Below, piece after piece: positions 16,132-23,920 of a stretch of 44,649 bases of DNA. Origin of the DNA: Natribacillus halophilus (GTDB taxonomy: Bacteria; Bacillota; Bacilli; Bacillales; Marinococcaceae); contig NZ_FNEN01000020.1 of NCBI RefSeq assembly GCF_900100185.1, forward strand, positions 1 to 44,649, read 5' to 3'. The notes under the pieces were generated by a model, which made no database searches, was not told the origin of the DNA, and worked only from the letters and a program-made list of their open reading frames with translations. Each line of letters begins with the position of its first letter. Position 1 is the first letter of the stretch. Made by a program: the position numbers and the translations under genes.

Positions 16132-16560
16132 TTGGTTTACACGCTTGGCGGCTTCTGCCATACGTGCTTTTTTCTCATCTTTCGCTGTCTTTTTGCCTTC
16201 AATTTGTTTGACGCGCTTTTCATGATCATAAAATTCTTGGAAGTTCTTAAATACAGGCTTACTTTTCTTGTTTTTACCTTGCCCCGTTTCTTTCGTGGCC
16301 TTCGCTTGCTGGTTAAGCCACGATTGTAGGTGCAAATCACGCTCAATATCGGCGCGTTTAAGCTGTATGGCCTTCATACGCCAGCCGTAGTTTTTTAGCG
16401 TCAGGTGGTCGATCTCCGCGTCGCTCATGTCAAAATAGCGCACGCAATTGATGTATATTTCCTCGAACGTTACGCGCTCTCCTGCGCCTGTGCCTTCTTC
16501 GCTTCCTTCTTGAAGTTCTTCAGTTTGTCGGCCAATAGTGGTTGCTTCTCTAACGTTCCC
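16123..16560 (-). CDS. Tail assembly chaperone, T segment of GT fusion (-1 frameshift product)
   Basis: The -1 frame is open from the slippery site (16560) to 16123 and adds 145 residues to the first 99 of the upstream chaperone, giving a GT-like protein of 244. The segment includes 'VTFEEIYINCVRYFDMSDAEIDHLTL' and a Lys-rich tail, typical of the T part that binds the tape measure. A GTG at 16443 could allow separate translation, but it has no good ribosome site and lies inside conserved sequence. The frameshift reading fits the lambda G/GT system, in which G:GT ratio controls tail assembly. Confidence 0.8.
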   Translation of the reverse strand, partial: GNVREATTIGRQTEELQEGSEEGTGAGERVTFEEIYINCVRYFDMSDAEIDHLTLKNYGWRMKAIQLKRADIERDLHLQSWLNQQAKATKETGQGKNKKSKPVFKNFQEFYDHEKRVKQIEGKKTAKDEKKARMAEAAKRVNQGA

Positions 16561-16856
16561 AAAAAATCGTTACACGTTTTCTCCAACCCTTTTTCCTCTA
16601 CCATGCCGATGATTGCCGCCTCAATGTCAGCGCTGGATGGTTTATCCTTTTTAATGTCATGCAAGCCGCACTCAACGATGTCTTGTAAGATGGTGGGGTT
16701 CATATCCTGCAATTGTACCGCCGCGATTGTCACACCCACTCCAAACTGCACGCCGTTCTTGTCTACGAAGTGGCGGTCGTCCATTTTGCGAATAAATGCC
16801 ATGCCAAAATTGAGTGTGTACCCCTTGCCGTTGATTTCAATATCCAAATTAATCAT
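16470..16856 (-). CDS. Tail assembly chaperone (G-like)
   Basis: 128 residues, directly after the major tail protein and before the tape measure gene, the invariable place of G-type chaperones in siphoviruses. It is mostly alpha-helical after an N-terminal beta hairpin ('INLDIEINGKGYTLNFGMAFIRKMD'). It keeps the tape measure soluble until the tube polymerises. The ATG at 16856 touches its AAAGG site, so the TTG at 16847, nine bases after AAAGG, may be the true start. Confidence 0.82.
   Translation of the reverse strand: MINLDIEINGKGYTLNFGMAFIRKMDDRHFVDKNGVQFGVGVTIAAVQLQDMNPTILQDIVECGLHDIKKDKPSSADIEAAIIGMVEEKGLEKTCNDFLGTLEKQPLLADKLKNFKKEAKKAQAQESA
16560..16566 (-). promoter_or_regulatory. -1 programmed frameshift slippery site
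   Basis: The minus strand reads GAT TTT TTG GGA in the chaperone frame at codons 97-100. TTTTTTG fits the X-XXY-YYZ slippery rule, and the -1 frame is open from here through the T segment. Confidence 0.75.
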
Positions 16857-16884
16857 CCTTTATCATGTATTTATTATTCTAGCG

Positions 16885-16917
16885 CTAAAATAATAAAGAG
16901 AGGGGGCTACCCTCTCT
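16885..16917 (-). terminator. Terminator after major tail protein gene
   Basis: On the minus strand AGAGAGGG and CCCTCTCT form a perfect 8-bp stem over a 5-base loop, followed by TTATTATTTT. It is placed so that the abundant major tail protein is transcribed more than the downstream chaperones and tape measure gene. Confidence 0.8.
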
Positions 16918-16918
16918 A

Positions 16919-17200
16919 TTAGTTGTCGCCGCCTCCGTCTCCGTTGTCTGGTTCGACGTTGGCTGATACGGTTTCTGACTGCCCTTCATAGGAAACAGTG
17001 ATTTCCGTTTCCCCTTCGTTGTTAGCTTCAACTGTATTGCCATCTGCGGAAGCGACGGAATTGTTTTCAGATTCAATTGTGGCACTGTCTGTGACATCCT
17101 CGCTGGTGTCATCATCATAATGCAGCGTTACTGATAAATCCTGTGTTGCCCCTACTACCATATCCAAAGACGAAGGTTGCACCTCAATGGATTCGGGGCT
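16919..17200 (-). CDS. Ig-like (BIG2) domain appended to major tail protein by +1 frameshift
   Basis: In the +1 frame after the major tail protein stop, 93 residues encode a bacterial Ig-like group 2 domain ('ESIEVQPSSLDMVVGATQDLSVTLHYDDDTSEDV...ATIESENNSVASADGNTVEANNEGETEITVSY') with an acidic Gly/Asp tail. The nearest ATGs have no ribosome site, so the domain is most likely made as a minor extended form of the tail protein. The join would be at GAG-TCC-TAG, where a Ser tRNA on TCC can slip to CCT beside the slow stop codon. Ig-like domains decorate tail tubes and may help adsorption. Confidence 0.78.
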   Translation of the reverse strand, partial: SPESIEVQPSSLDMVVGATQDLSVTLHYDDDTSEDVTDSATIESENNSVASADGNTVEANNEGETEITVSYEGQSETVSANVEPDNGDGGGDN

Positions 17201-17723
17201 AGGACTCTCCCCCATCGCCGCCATTCGGCGTGGTATTCCTAAATGCGTATTGGACTGCTTGCTCTTGATCTTCCGTGAGATCAGCATAGTCAAATTGCGG
17301 TTCAAGCTCGATGTTTAATGTGCCTGTGACCTCGGGCTCGTCCTCCGCGCCCGCAACATCTTCCCATGATTCAAGATAACCCTGCGCGTAAATGGCGGGG
17401 TACTTGCCGTCGTCGTCCTGCGCGTCCTCATCCACAGTTAGTTCCCACACTTCAAGGCGTTTACCGCCGATAACAGAATCTCGTAGCATTTCAGCTACTG
17501 GATCATCTTTGGCTTGGATTGCTGTAATCTCGACGTTGCTCTCAAGCTCACCGACACTGATGATCGTTCCGTCTTTCGTGATGATGCGCTCAATGTCTCG
17601 TTCGTATGAAAATGTGTGTTCAGTCTGAAACACAAGTTTCGCCGCTTCCTCGTCTTGATTTTCTTGCAGACGAAAAAGCAAAATTTTATCTCTACCGTTT
17701 ACCATTTCTAATGTCTCCGGCAT
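17199..17723 (-). CDS. Major tail protein (TP901-1/phi13 family)
   Basis: 174 residues from the ATG at 17723, which has AGGAGG eight bases upstream. 'MPETLEMVNGRDKILLFRLQE' and 'FQTEHTFSYERDIERIITKDGTI' fit the TP901-1-type major tail tube family, and 'VWELTVDE...YPAIYAQGYLESWE' the second beta-sheet. It is acidic and ends in a Gly/Asp-rich linker. About 30 hexamer rings would form the tube. A frameshift near the stop adds an Ig-like domain to a fraction of copies. Confidence 0.88.
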   Translation of the reverse strand: MPETLEMVNGRDKILLFRLQENQDEEAAKLVFQTEHTFSYERDIERIITKDGTIISVGELESNVEITAIQAKDDPVAEMLRDSVIGGKRLEVWELTVDEDAQDDDGKYPAIYAQGYLESWEDVAGAEDEPEVTGTLNIELEPQFDYADLTEDQEQAVQYAFRNTTPNGGDGGES

Positions 17724-17813
17724 TTTAGAACCTCCTGTTATTGCGTGATTGTTTTCTATCGTGCCGACAAAAGACCCGCCGACAGGTGTCAAGTTGTACA
17801 TAGTTGACCTCGG

Positions 17814-18230
17814 TTAATGAAATAAAAAACGCACCTCAATAACGCCGTGTAGAAGCGTTGTTGACGTGCTTGTGTCGATCATCGTCATATCGTTCATGCT
17901 AAGCTTTCTAACGTTAAAATTGTCCGTTTTCTTGATCTTTCTCAGCTCTGTTTGCAGGCGGTCAATCATACCTGTAAACTCATTTCGATTTGTGCCGTTT
18001 GGTTGTTCGGCGTTGCGCTGTATGGCGTAAACGTGCACGGTCTGTTCGACTTCGCCATATAAAAAACGCTTGGTCTGACGATCCTGGTTAATTTGCTCGC
18101 CGACGAACACGAACGGGTATGATGTGCCATCGGCGGGCAGGTAATCGTAGGTATCGTAACCAAGCGATAACGATGCAGCGAACACCGCATCATAGATTTG
18201 CTGTTTTGGTGAATGTAATTCCGTCGTCAA
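17814..18230 (-). CDS. Tail terminator / completion protein
   Basis: 138 residues from a TTG start five bases after GAGGTG. The sequence ('QQIYDAVFAASLSLGYDTYDYLPADGTSYPFVFVGE' and later 'TVHVYAIQRN', 'LLHGVIEVRFLFH') has the alpha/beta arrangement of tail completion proteins that cap the tube at the neck. It lies between the HK97 gp10-like gene and the major tail protein, as expected. Confidence 0.75.
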   Translation of the reverse strand: MTTELHSPKQQIYDAVFAASLSLGYDTYDYLPADGTSYPFVFVGEQINQDRQTKRFLYGEVEQTVHVYAIQRNAEQPNGTNRNEFTGMIDRLQTELRKIKKTDNFNVRKLSMNDMTMIDTSTSTTLLHGVIEVRFLFH

Positions 18231-18234
18231 GGCA

Positions 18235-18582
18235 TCACCTCATCATATTCCTGAACGCTTGTATGACTAGCTCTTGCTCTGCGTAGAAGGCGGGCCTCAC
18301 ATAGGGGGATGGGTAAATATACCTAGTCCCATACTCTACATAACTGGCATAATTGGCATTTGGTCTTACTGTTGCCGTAAAACCATTATTTGTTAAATTA
18401 AGCTGGATAGATCGTCGCAGGTTCCCTGTATCTACCGGAGCGTTCTTAGCCATTCGCCGATTCATTGAAGCCCCGTGTTTTCTTATGATGTTCTGCACAT
18501 CGCGATTAGCTCCTCGCGCTCTCTGATCCAATCCGCGTGTAAGTTCCTGCATACCGTTTAATCGCATACGCGCCATGCTCAC
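18235..18582 (-). CDS. HK97 gp10-like neck / minor head protein
   Basis: 115 residues if started at GTG 18582 (overlapping the previous stop); an ATG at 18576 is equally possible. The core 'KNAPVDTGNLRRSIQ' followed by 'YASYVEYGTRYIYPSPYVRPAF' is the diagnostic motif of the HK97-gp10-like family, which is part of the neck or tail completion apparatus. The basic N-terminus may contact DNA. Confidence 0.86.
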   Translation of the reverse strand: MSMARMRLNGMQELTRGLDQRARGANRDVQNIIRKHGASMNRRMAKNAPVDTGNLRRSIQLNLTNNGFTATVRPNANYASYVEYGTRYIYPSPYVRPAFYAEQELVIQAFRNMMR

Positions 18583-18878
18583 GCCCCCTCCAGATAAAAT
18601 ACAGAGCGCCCGCGATGATCAATGCGCCTTTGCACCGAAAACGGCTTCTCATCAATTTCTACGCGGTCGTAATCGCCACTGTATCGGTTTTGCATACGCG
18701 CTATGGTGATGTTCTGCTCAATGCTGCCAAAAACCTCATTCGTTCGATCAGTGCTCATGGGGGAAAGATGGCATGGTACGGTTTCTCGGACTTCCTCGGG
18801 ATCAACATATTCACCTTTTCCGGGATCGTAGCCGCCCCCTTCAAGTTTTACGAATGTTAGTCGCGATCCGAACCTCAA
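18579..18878 (-). CDS. Head closure (stopper) protein
   Basis: 99 residues from a TTG at 18878, preceded by GGAAGGTG and overlapping the stop of the connector gene. A small beta-barrel type protein with 'GSRLTFVKLEGGGYDPGKGEYVDPEEVRETVPCHLSPMSTD' resembles the SPP1 gp16 / phage head-tail joining family, which plugs the portal channel after packaging. Gene order connector, stopper, gp10, terminator supports the call. Confidence 0.75.
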   Translation of the reverse strand: MRFGSRLTFVKLEGGGYDPGKGEYVDPEEVRETVPCHLSPMSTDRTNEVFGSIEQNITIARMQNRYSGDYDRVEIDEKPFSVQRRIDHRGRSVFYLEGA

Positions 18879-19207
18879 AAGAACATCACCTTCCCGCGCC
18901 CTATGCCTTCTCGCTTTGTTTCCTTGTCGATGATCGCCTGATACGGCTCGAAATCCTTTTCCAAGTCATAGAACGTGATAGAGTGACCCTCTACGCTATC
19001 TGACTGCATGCCCTCACTGCCAAGACGATTATATCGGCGCACAGCAATCTCCACGACGATATATTTCAATCTTTCCGGCACGTTGTCTTTCTCGAGCAAA
19101 TAAATAAGGTGACTCTCGATGTTCTCGATAATCACCTCTAATTGGCCACCTTGCAGATCGTCCTCTGCGCCAATGAGCGTCTTTACTTTTTCCTTAACGT
19201 CGATAAT
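18875..19207 (-). CDS. Head-tail connector (gp6/gp15-like adaptor), probable AUU start
   Basis: Conserved family sequence extends upstream of the first usual start (GTG at 19135) to an ATT at 19207: 'IDVKEKVKTLIGAEDDLQGGQLEVIIENIESHLIYLL' is the standard N-terminus of small helical head-tail connectors. No ATG, GTG or TTG exists in this stretch, a stop lies one codon beyond, and AAGGGGTG sits four bases before the ATT. An AUU start gives 110 residues. The helices bind around the portal. The ribosome site lies in a small hairpin (19215-19228). Starting at 19135 would delete the first helix. Confidence 0.78.
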   Translation of the reverse strand: MIDVKEKVKTLIGAEDDLQGGQLEVIIENIESHLIYLLEKDNVPERLKYIVVEIAVRRYNRLGSEGMQSDSVEGHSITFYDLEKDFEPYQAIIDKETKREGIGRGKVMFF

Positions 19208-19231
19208 TACTCACCCCTTTGCGAAGGGTTA

Positions 19232-20251
19232 TTAACCTTCTCCCCCGTCATCTCCGCCGTTTGCTGACTGCTCAGCCGTGTTAAAACGAAACTTCACAAC
19301 GCGGATCGCTTTAGGCTCAAAAACTCGCGTCCATCGAGAGCCGGAGTCGATTTCGTTGTTTGTTGGAAACTCCGCAGACACATTTCCTTCATTCCACTTA
19401 ATGCCGCGCGGATGTAGAAGGAAGATTCTACGGTTGATCAATACTTCCTCACCGGAATACGACCGTTTGTTTCTGTCTACCTCCGTCGGAACGATCCGTG
19501 GGTGAGATCCGTTGCCCAATGCAATAGCGCCCTGTCCGAAGATGTAAATGCTGGCTTGTCCTGTCTCCGTATCATACTCCATAGCGTCATCAACGATCAC
19601 CCGCTTCCCATTGAAATAAGGGATTGGCAAGCCTTGTTCCGACTGTGGAAGGTATTCGATCAAGTCTTGTTTACGTAACTCCGTTTCCACAGCAGAGTGC
19701 ATCATCACACCTGTGAGCGCTTCTTTCGCGTCGCCCATTAGCTGCGTGGCATCCAAGAACGTTTTCATGTTTATAGTACCTGCATCCGCATCGCGGTCTG
19801 TAACGTCGTGTACCTTAGCTGACATAGAGTTGCTCTTGAACACGCCGCTAAGTCCAGCGAGCAAGTTTTTCTGCATATCTCGTGTCCAGTAATTGGCTAC
19901 AAGCTGGCTGATTGCATTCATGGGATCGTCACCGCTTAGTAATGCAGACAGACCGTTTGCGCCCCACGCATTCACCCGCGCTTGTTTCCGCGCTACGTCA
20001 TCGCTGGATGTGATCTTGTTCACGCTCATGTCGCCTTCATCCTGCATGACTTGCGATTCTCCGCCGTCAAGATCATTCCAGAATGGCATGTTGATTAAAG
20101 TGTTCGGTCCGCTTACGAGAGAGTCAAATTGAGCGTCGTTGGTGACGATGCCGCTCTGCACCAATTCCGATAACTCCATCGTCCGTTGGATCGTGTATGG
20201 AGTGAACAGCTCCGGCTGTATAACGTCTTCGAGTCTGGTAATTTCTGGCAT
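19232..20251 (-). CDS. Major capsid protein
   Basis: 339 residues immediately after the scaffold gene. It has the features of phage coat proteins of the group found with SPP1-like portals: 'ITRLEDVIQPELFTPYTIQRTMELSELVQSGI', 'INMPFWNDLDGGES', 'GVMMHSAVETELRKQDLI' and 'YFNGKRVIVDDAM'. The C-terminus ends in a Gly/Asp-rich tail. It should adopt the HK97 fold and build the icosahedral shell. It is the only long gene in the expected position, so the assignment is firm. Confidence 0.9.
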   Translation of the reverse strand: MPEITRLEDVIQPELFTPYTIQRTMELSELVQSGIVTNDAQFDSLVSGPNTLINMPFWNDLDGGESQVMQDEGDMSVNKITSSDDVARKQARVNAWGANGLSALLSGDDPMNAISQLVANYWTRDMQKNLLAGLSGVFKSNSMSAKVHDVTDRDADAGTINMKTFLDATQLMGDAKEALTGVMMHSAVETELRKQDLIEYLPQSEQGLPIPYFNGKRVIVDDAMEYDTETGQASIYIFGQGAIALGNGSHPRIVPTEVDRNKRSYSGEEVLINRRIFLLHPRGIKWNEGNVSAEFPTNNEIDSGSRWTRVFEPKAIRVVKFRFNTAEQSANGGDDGGEG

Positions 20252-20268
20252 TTCATATCATTCCCTTT

Positions 20269-20958
20269 CTAATTGCTTGCTTGTGCTTTCAATTGCTGAT
20301 ATTTCTCGGGGTTTTCGTTGTATAAACGCCCCTGCTCAGTGAGGTTCCATGTGTCTTTCATAAATGGATTCTTTTCGCCGGGAGCGCCACCCGTGTGACT
20401 AGGCGTAGTCTGCCGCAAACGTTCTTTAACAGCTTCATTGACAGCTTCATCGAACGTATTCTTGAAATTGCCGATGTTCTTAAACGTCTTTTCGCCATCT
20501 TCATCAAGAAGGAAGTCAACAAATGAAGAAGGTAGTTCCTTCTCGTTCAATTCAGTGACCGCTTGCGCTTTAAGTTCCTTCTGCGCAAGTTCCTGTTCTC
20601 GTTTGTCAAGAGCATCTTGTCGCTTCTTAAACTCGGCTTCCTCGCGTTCTTTTGCGCTTAATTTAGCAAGACGTTCAGCTTCAGCCTTCTGTTCTTCAAG
20701 TTCTTTCTTCATTTCCTCGCGCATCTTATCGCGTTCTTTTTCCAATGCGCTGTGTAGCTTGCGGTCAGATTCACTTTCAATCTTCTTTTGCAATTCTTCA
20801 TCCGTTAGCTCCAACTTCTTCGGAGGGTCTGCCGGAGGATCGGCGGGTGGATCAGCCGGAGGATCACTAGGCGGATCGCTCGGCGGCGGGTCGTTTTCCG
20901 CGAAGAATTGCAAGTCCATTTTCATTGGTTTTTTGTATTCGTTTACTCGTTTTTTCAT
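20269..20958 (-). CDS. Scaffold protein (DUF4355 / GP20-like)
   Basis: 229 residues from the ATG at 20958, with AGGAGAGG upstream. The N-terminus includes 'MKMDLQFFAEN', common in such scaffolds, then a 25-residue repeat of D-P-P units, a long charged coiled coil (about 45-150) and a C-terminal helical part that would bind the capsid. It directs procapsid assembly and is absent from the mature head. It directly precedes the major capsid gene. Confidence 0.88.
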   Translation of the reverse strand: MKKRVNEYKKPMKMDLQFFAENDPPPSDPPSDPPADPPADPPADPPKKLELTDEELQKKIESESDRKLHSALEKERDKMREEMKKELEEQKAEAERLAKLSAKEREEAEFKKRQDALDKREQELAQKELKAQAVTELNEKELPSSFVDFLLDEDGEKTFKNIGNFKNTFDEAVNEAVKERLRQTTPSHTGGAPGEKNPFMKDTWNLTEQGRLYNENPEKYQQLKAQASN

Positions 20959-20972
20959 CGTTATACCTCTCC

Positions 20973-21077
20973 TTATCCCACAAACACAAAATAAGCACGC
21001 CATTCAGCCCGCTTTGTTGTCCTTGTACGATTATTGGCATGCAGTTTAACGCCGCCAGCATGGTTATGGGCGGGCAA
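20973..21077 (-). CDS. Possible small basic protein (34 aa)
   Basis: A short frame starting at TTG 21077 encodes a basic peptide with 'HNHAGGVKLHANNRTRTTKR' and ends just before the scaffold ribosome site. It fills an otherwise empty 140-base gap in a tightly packed operon. The ribosome site is poor. A competing frame (20867-21106) overlaps the scaffold gene and looks less likely. Confidence 0.3.
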   Translation of the reverse strand: MPAHNHAGGVKLHANNRTRTTKRAEWRAYFVFVG

Positions 21078-21102
21078 AGTTTATTACCATCAAGATAATG
21101 GA

Positions 21103-21291
21103 TCACCTCACATTCTCCATTGTTTCCAGCTCCGTTGCGGCTAGACCTGCGCTTTCTTTTGTTTGCTTCCCAATGCTTTCACTGGCTTCTTTAGCAATGC
21201 TTTTAGTGGCTCTACGCTTATCTTTTTCCAGTTTAACCAATTCTTCAAGGCTGTCAGCAATGCGCTTTAACTGCTTTTCTTGCTTGTCCAT
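21103..21291 (-). CDS. Small helical phage protein
   Basis: A 62-residue charged, alpha-helical protein ('LKRIADSLEELVKLEKDKRR...') behind a strong GGGGAGG site. It may form a coiled coil. It lies between the minor head protein and the scaffold. No domain is recognised and the role is unknown. Confidence 0.6.
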   Translation of the reverse strand: MDKQEKQLKRIADSLEELVKLEKDKRRATKSIAKEASESIGKQTKESAGLAATELETMENVR

Positions 21292-21563
21292 TTCCTCCCC
21301 ACCTTATCTGTAATGATCATCCATAAACCCTTACATGTATCTATAAATCTAACTGGATTCTTCATCATAACTGGATTGCCGAAGTTATCCGTTACGATAT
21401 AACCATCTATCCTTTTGTATTGATCGCATATCCCTTCAAGATCATTTTTCAAAGCATTGTATGTTGTTACCGTATTCCATTTCCTGCCACGTTTTTCCCC
21501 TCTGTCGTAATAGAAAGTTATATGGAAGCGTTGTGTGATGTTTCTTTCTCTTTTGCGTACCAC
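21267..21563 (-). CDS. Hypothetical phage protein (98 aa)
   Basis: 98 residues from GTG 21563 (AAAGGTGG nine bases upstream). It contains a segment that looks like a small alpha/beta domain ('RFHITFYYDRGEKRGRKWNTVTTYNALKNDLEGICDQYKRIDGYIVTDNFGNPV') and a basic C-terminus. It overlaps the next gene by 25 bases, which suggests translational coupling. Function is not recognised. Confidence 0.6.
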   Translation of the reverse strand: MVRKRERNITQRFHITFYYDRGEKRGRKWNTVTTYNALKNDLEGICDQYKRIDGYIVTDNFGNPVMMKNPVRFIDTCKGLWMIITDKVGRKWTSKKSS

Positions 21564-21580
21564 ATCAGAAAACCACCTTT

Positions 21581-22471
21581 CTAATCCGGGACTATTGGAG
21601 CAGTGCTACAACGGCAATTCGGGTGAAAAACTGGTGCATTGTACCCAATTTGCATGTTTCTAACCTCATAAACTTCTCCATCATGGGCGGCGCACTCATC
21701 ACAAGCATCCAGTTCGCTTACTATATCGTAATGAGTTATTCCTGCTTGTCCGTAGGAGTGATGCTGTGCATTTATTTGAACTCTCCCGCTCTCGGTTCTC
21801 ATTATCCGCTCCGTATTATACACCGACCCGCCAATCTCATTACGCATATTCCGCGCCATCTCGACAGGCCCTATCCCTCTTGTAATATCCCGCCGCAAAT
21901 TCCTATTCAAGTTGTCAATCATAATGTCTTTGTTTTGCCAAATCCGATCCGAAAAGTATTCCCCGTGAAAACGGTAGCGCACGATATCTTCCATCTGATC
22001 TGATGTGAGCCTGACTGTCTCGCCTAAGATACCCGACTGCCGCCTAACCTCCGACCTCGCAATCTCTTCAAGTCGTTCTTCCACCTCAATCTCGCTCAAT
22101 CCATTCGCCCGAGAAACTTCCAAGTCAGCGTACATCTGCATGAGTTCCAGCCTTGACGCTCTCATCCTCGCATTGTACTTCCGCATTTCGGAGTTGGCTT
22201 GAGGGGAGAAGTCACGGCTTTGTACATATCGTTCTGCCTTTTCCTCGAGATCGCGTATGTCGGTGCTCTGCACCTGCTTCTGAGCGTCAGCAAGGCTCAT
22301 TCCTTCCTGCCCTGCGTATCGCTGATAGATGCGCGTGATTTCCTTGTCGGCTTCGTCTGCGGCTTCCCCGTAATGAGCAGAAATGATCGCTACGATCTCA
22401 TCATCTCTCTCGCGCTCCATCTCTGACTGATCACGCTCACGACGAGCCCAGTAATTACGACTGGTTGCCAT
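21581..22471 (-). CDS. Minor head protein (Mu F / SPP1 gp7-like)
   Basis: 296 residues from the ATG at 22471; a TTG at 22507 lies further inside the portal gene and lacks a ribosome site. The long helical N-terminal region is followed by the phage Mu F-like domain with 'MRTESGRVQINAQHHSYGQAGI', 'ELDACDECAAHDGEVYEV' and the closing 'PVFHPNCRCSTAP' Cys/His motif. In SPP1, gp7 binds the portal and affects DNA ejection. It overlaps the portal gene by 17 bases, matching the SPP1 order portal then gp7. Confidence 0.85.
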   Translation of the reverse strand: MATSRNYWARRERDQSEMERERDDEIVAIISAHYGEAADEADKEITRIYQRYAGQEGMSLADAQKQVQSTDIRDLEEKAERYVQSRDFSPQANSEMRKYNARMRASRLELMQMYADLEVSRANGLSEIEVEERLEEIARSEVRRQSGILGETVRLTSDQMEDIVRYRFHGEYFSDRIWQNKDIMIDNLNRNLRRDITRGIGPVEMARNMRNEIGGSVYNTERIMRTESGRVQINAQHHSYGQAGITHYDIVSELDACDECAAHDGEVYEVRNMQIGYNAPVFHPNCRCSTAPIVPD

Positions 22472-23909
22472 CTTCTTCGCCTTCTTCCCCGCCTTGCTGG
22501 TTGCCAATGTAATCGCGGTTAGGGTTCATCTGCCCTGTTCGTTCAGCGTTTAGACGCTCGATTTCCTCTTGTGGTTCTTCCACAAACGAGAGCAGGGATA
22601 ACATGGTTTCCTCCGAAAGCTGACCGCCGAGGTTGCTAAACACTTCGACCTCATCTTTCATGGATCGTGGCAGGTTAGGCGTGAATTGTATCGTTAGCGC
22701 ATCCATATTGCCGCCTGACAGCTCGCTAGACACGTTCATGATGTTTGATAGCAGTCTGTATCTATTCGTCAACGAACGCTTAAATAAACGCTCCTTGATG
22801 GCTCTCACTTGTTCCAATCCGAACAGCTTATACTTCATTGATTCTCCACTTTGAGTCCCCCCGAAGCTTTCATCCTGCATATTGGGTGTGTTGGTAAACT
22901 TGTGTATATCTTCGAGCAATCGTGTCTTATATGCTTCTGATCCCTGAACATCGTATTCTTTATAGATATAGTTGGCATCCGCGCTGCTCTCGCGCCCATC
23001 AGCGTCCGGCTCCGTTCTCAGAAACAGGATGTTGGATTTTTTCATCTCCGCTGTATCCTCGTTGCTCATATCCAGATTACCTTTAATAAGCAACATGGCA
23101 TCGTTCAAATCGCTCATATAGTTTGCCGTGTCGGATTGCGCCGCGTCGTACAGGTCAATGAGGTTGAGCACGTTTTCATAGTCGCCCTGCCGAAACCTGT
23201 TGTTTTCGTACTCATTGATCGGTATCCCGCCGAAAAAATGCGGCTCCCGCTCCACTTCATAGAGAGCGATAACCGCATTAGATTCACTTTGATAGCGTAT
23301 GATTTCCGAGTCAGTATACACATCAACCTTCATCGGATCGTTTTGAAGCATCTCATTTTTGTGATACCGCACCGCCGCGATGGGCAGCTGCTCCACCGTG
23401 TCATCGTAGATTACAAACGTTTGTAGAGGTGACGACAACGCGAATTTGTTTTCGTCTCTGCTACTCCTGTAAAGAAGCTCATAAGCCCGTCCGTAAATTG
23501 ATAGGTCGAGCACCAGCTCGCTATTGACCGCGTCTACATCATTGATATGGTTGACTTCCGTGATCGCTTCCTGCGTGCGCTCGTCCTCATGTTGGATCGT
23601 AATGGGGTTGCCAGCAAGATAGCCCACAATAAATTGGCTCACGTACTTTGCATAGTTATGCGTAGCGCGGTAATCTGCCTTGTGATCCTCCGCTTGGTGG
23701 CGCTCACGATCATTGAGTATCATCGTGTTGTCGCCGAGGTAATAGTCGTCTAACTCGTCCAACCTGGGGCGCTGATAAGCCATGTGGTGCTGTATCATGT
23801 CTTGTAAATCTCTCATATTTTCGAGCAGGGATTCCGCGCTCTCATAGCGGTAGTGGTCGTTCGCGCTTTTCGGGAACCGCCGCCCCTTGTGTTTCGTGAT
23901 CGTTGCCAT
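22455..23909 (-). CDS. Portal protein (SPP1 gp6 family)
   Basis: 484 residues from the ATG at 23909, with AGGAGGTG upstream. 'PRLDELDDYYLGDN', 'HNYAKYVSQFIVGYLAGNPITI' and 'LLEDIHKFTNTPNMQDESFGGTQSGESMKYKLFGLE' are typical of the SPP1 Gp6-like portal family (usual length 450-500). The dodecamer forms the DNA entry channel and docks the terminase. The acidic C-terminus ('GGEEGEEDGNQS') is common. Follows the large terminase by a few bases. Confidence 0.92.
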   Translation of the reverse strand: MATITKHKGRRFPKSANDHYRYESAESLLENMRDLQDMIQHHMAYQRPRLDELDDYYLGDNTMILNDRERHQAEDHKADYRATHNYAKYVSQFIVGYLAGNPITIQHEDERTQEAITEVNHINDVDAVNSELVLDLSIYGRAYELLYRSSRDENKFALSSPLQTFVIYDDTVEQLPIAAVRYHKNEMLQNDPMKVDVYTDSEIIRYQSESNAVIALYEVEREPHFFGGIPINEYENNRFRQGDYENVLNLIDLYDAAQSDTANYMSDLNDAMLLIKGNLDMSNEDTAEMKKSNILFLRTEPDADGRESSADANYIYKEYDVQGSEAYKTRLLEDIHKFTNTPNMQDESFGGTQSGESMKYKLFGLEQVRAIKERLFKRSLTNRYRLLSNIMNVSSELSGGNMDALTIQFTPNLPRSMKDEVEVFSNLGGQLSEETMLSLLSFVEEPQEEIERLNAERTGQMNPNRDYIGNQQGGEEGEEDGNQS

Positions 23910-23920
23910 GTCGCACCTCC

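Noticed and set aside
20438-21049. Plus-strand frame of 203 codons opposite the scaffold gene
   Set aside because: It is the antisense of the coiled-coil and D-P-P repeat codons and consists largely of Ser/Phe/Cys runs.
20867-21106. Minus-strand frame of 79 codons before and over the scaffold start
   Set aside because: It overlaps the scaffold gene by over 90 bases in another frame, and its second half is simply that gene read out of frame. The short start 'HYLDGNK' resembles HNH proteins only by chance.
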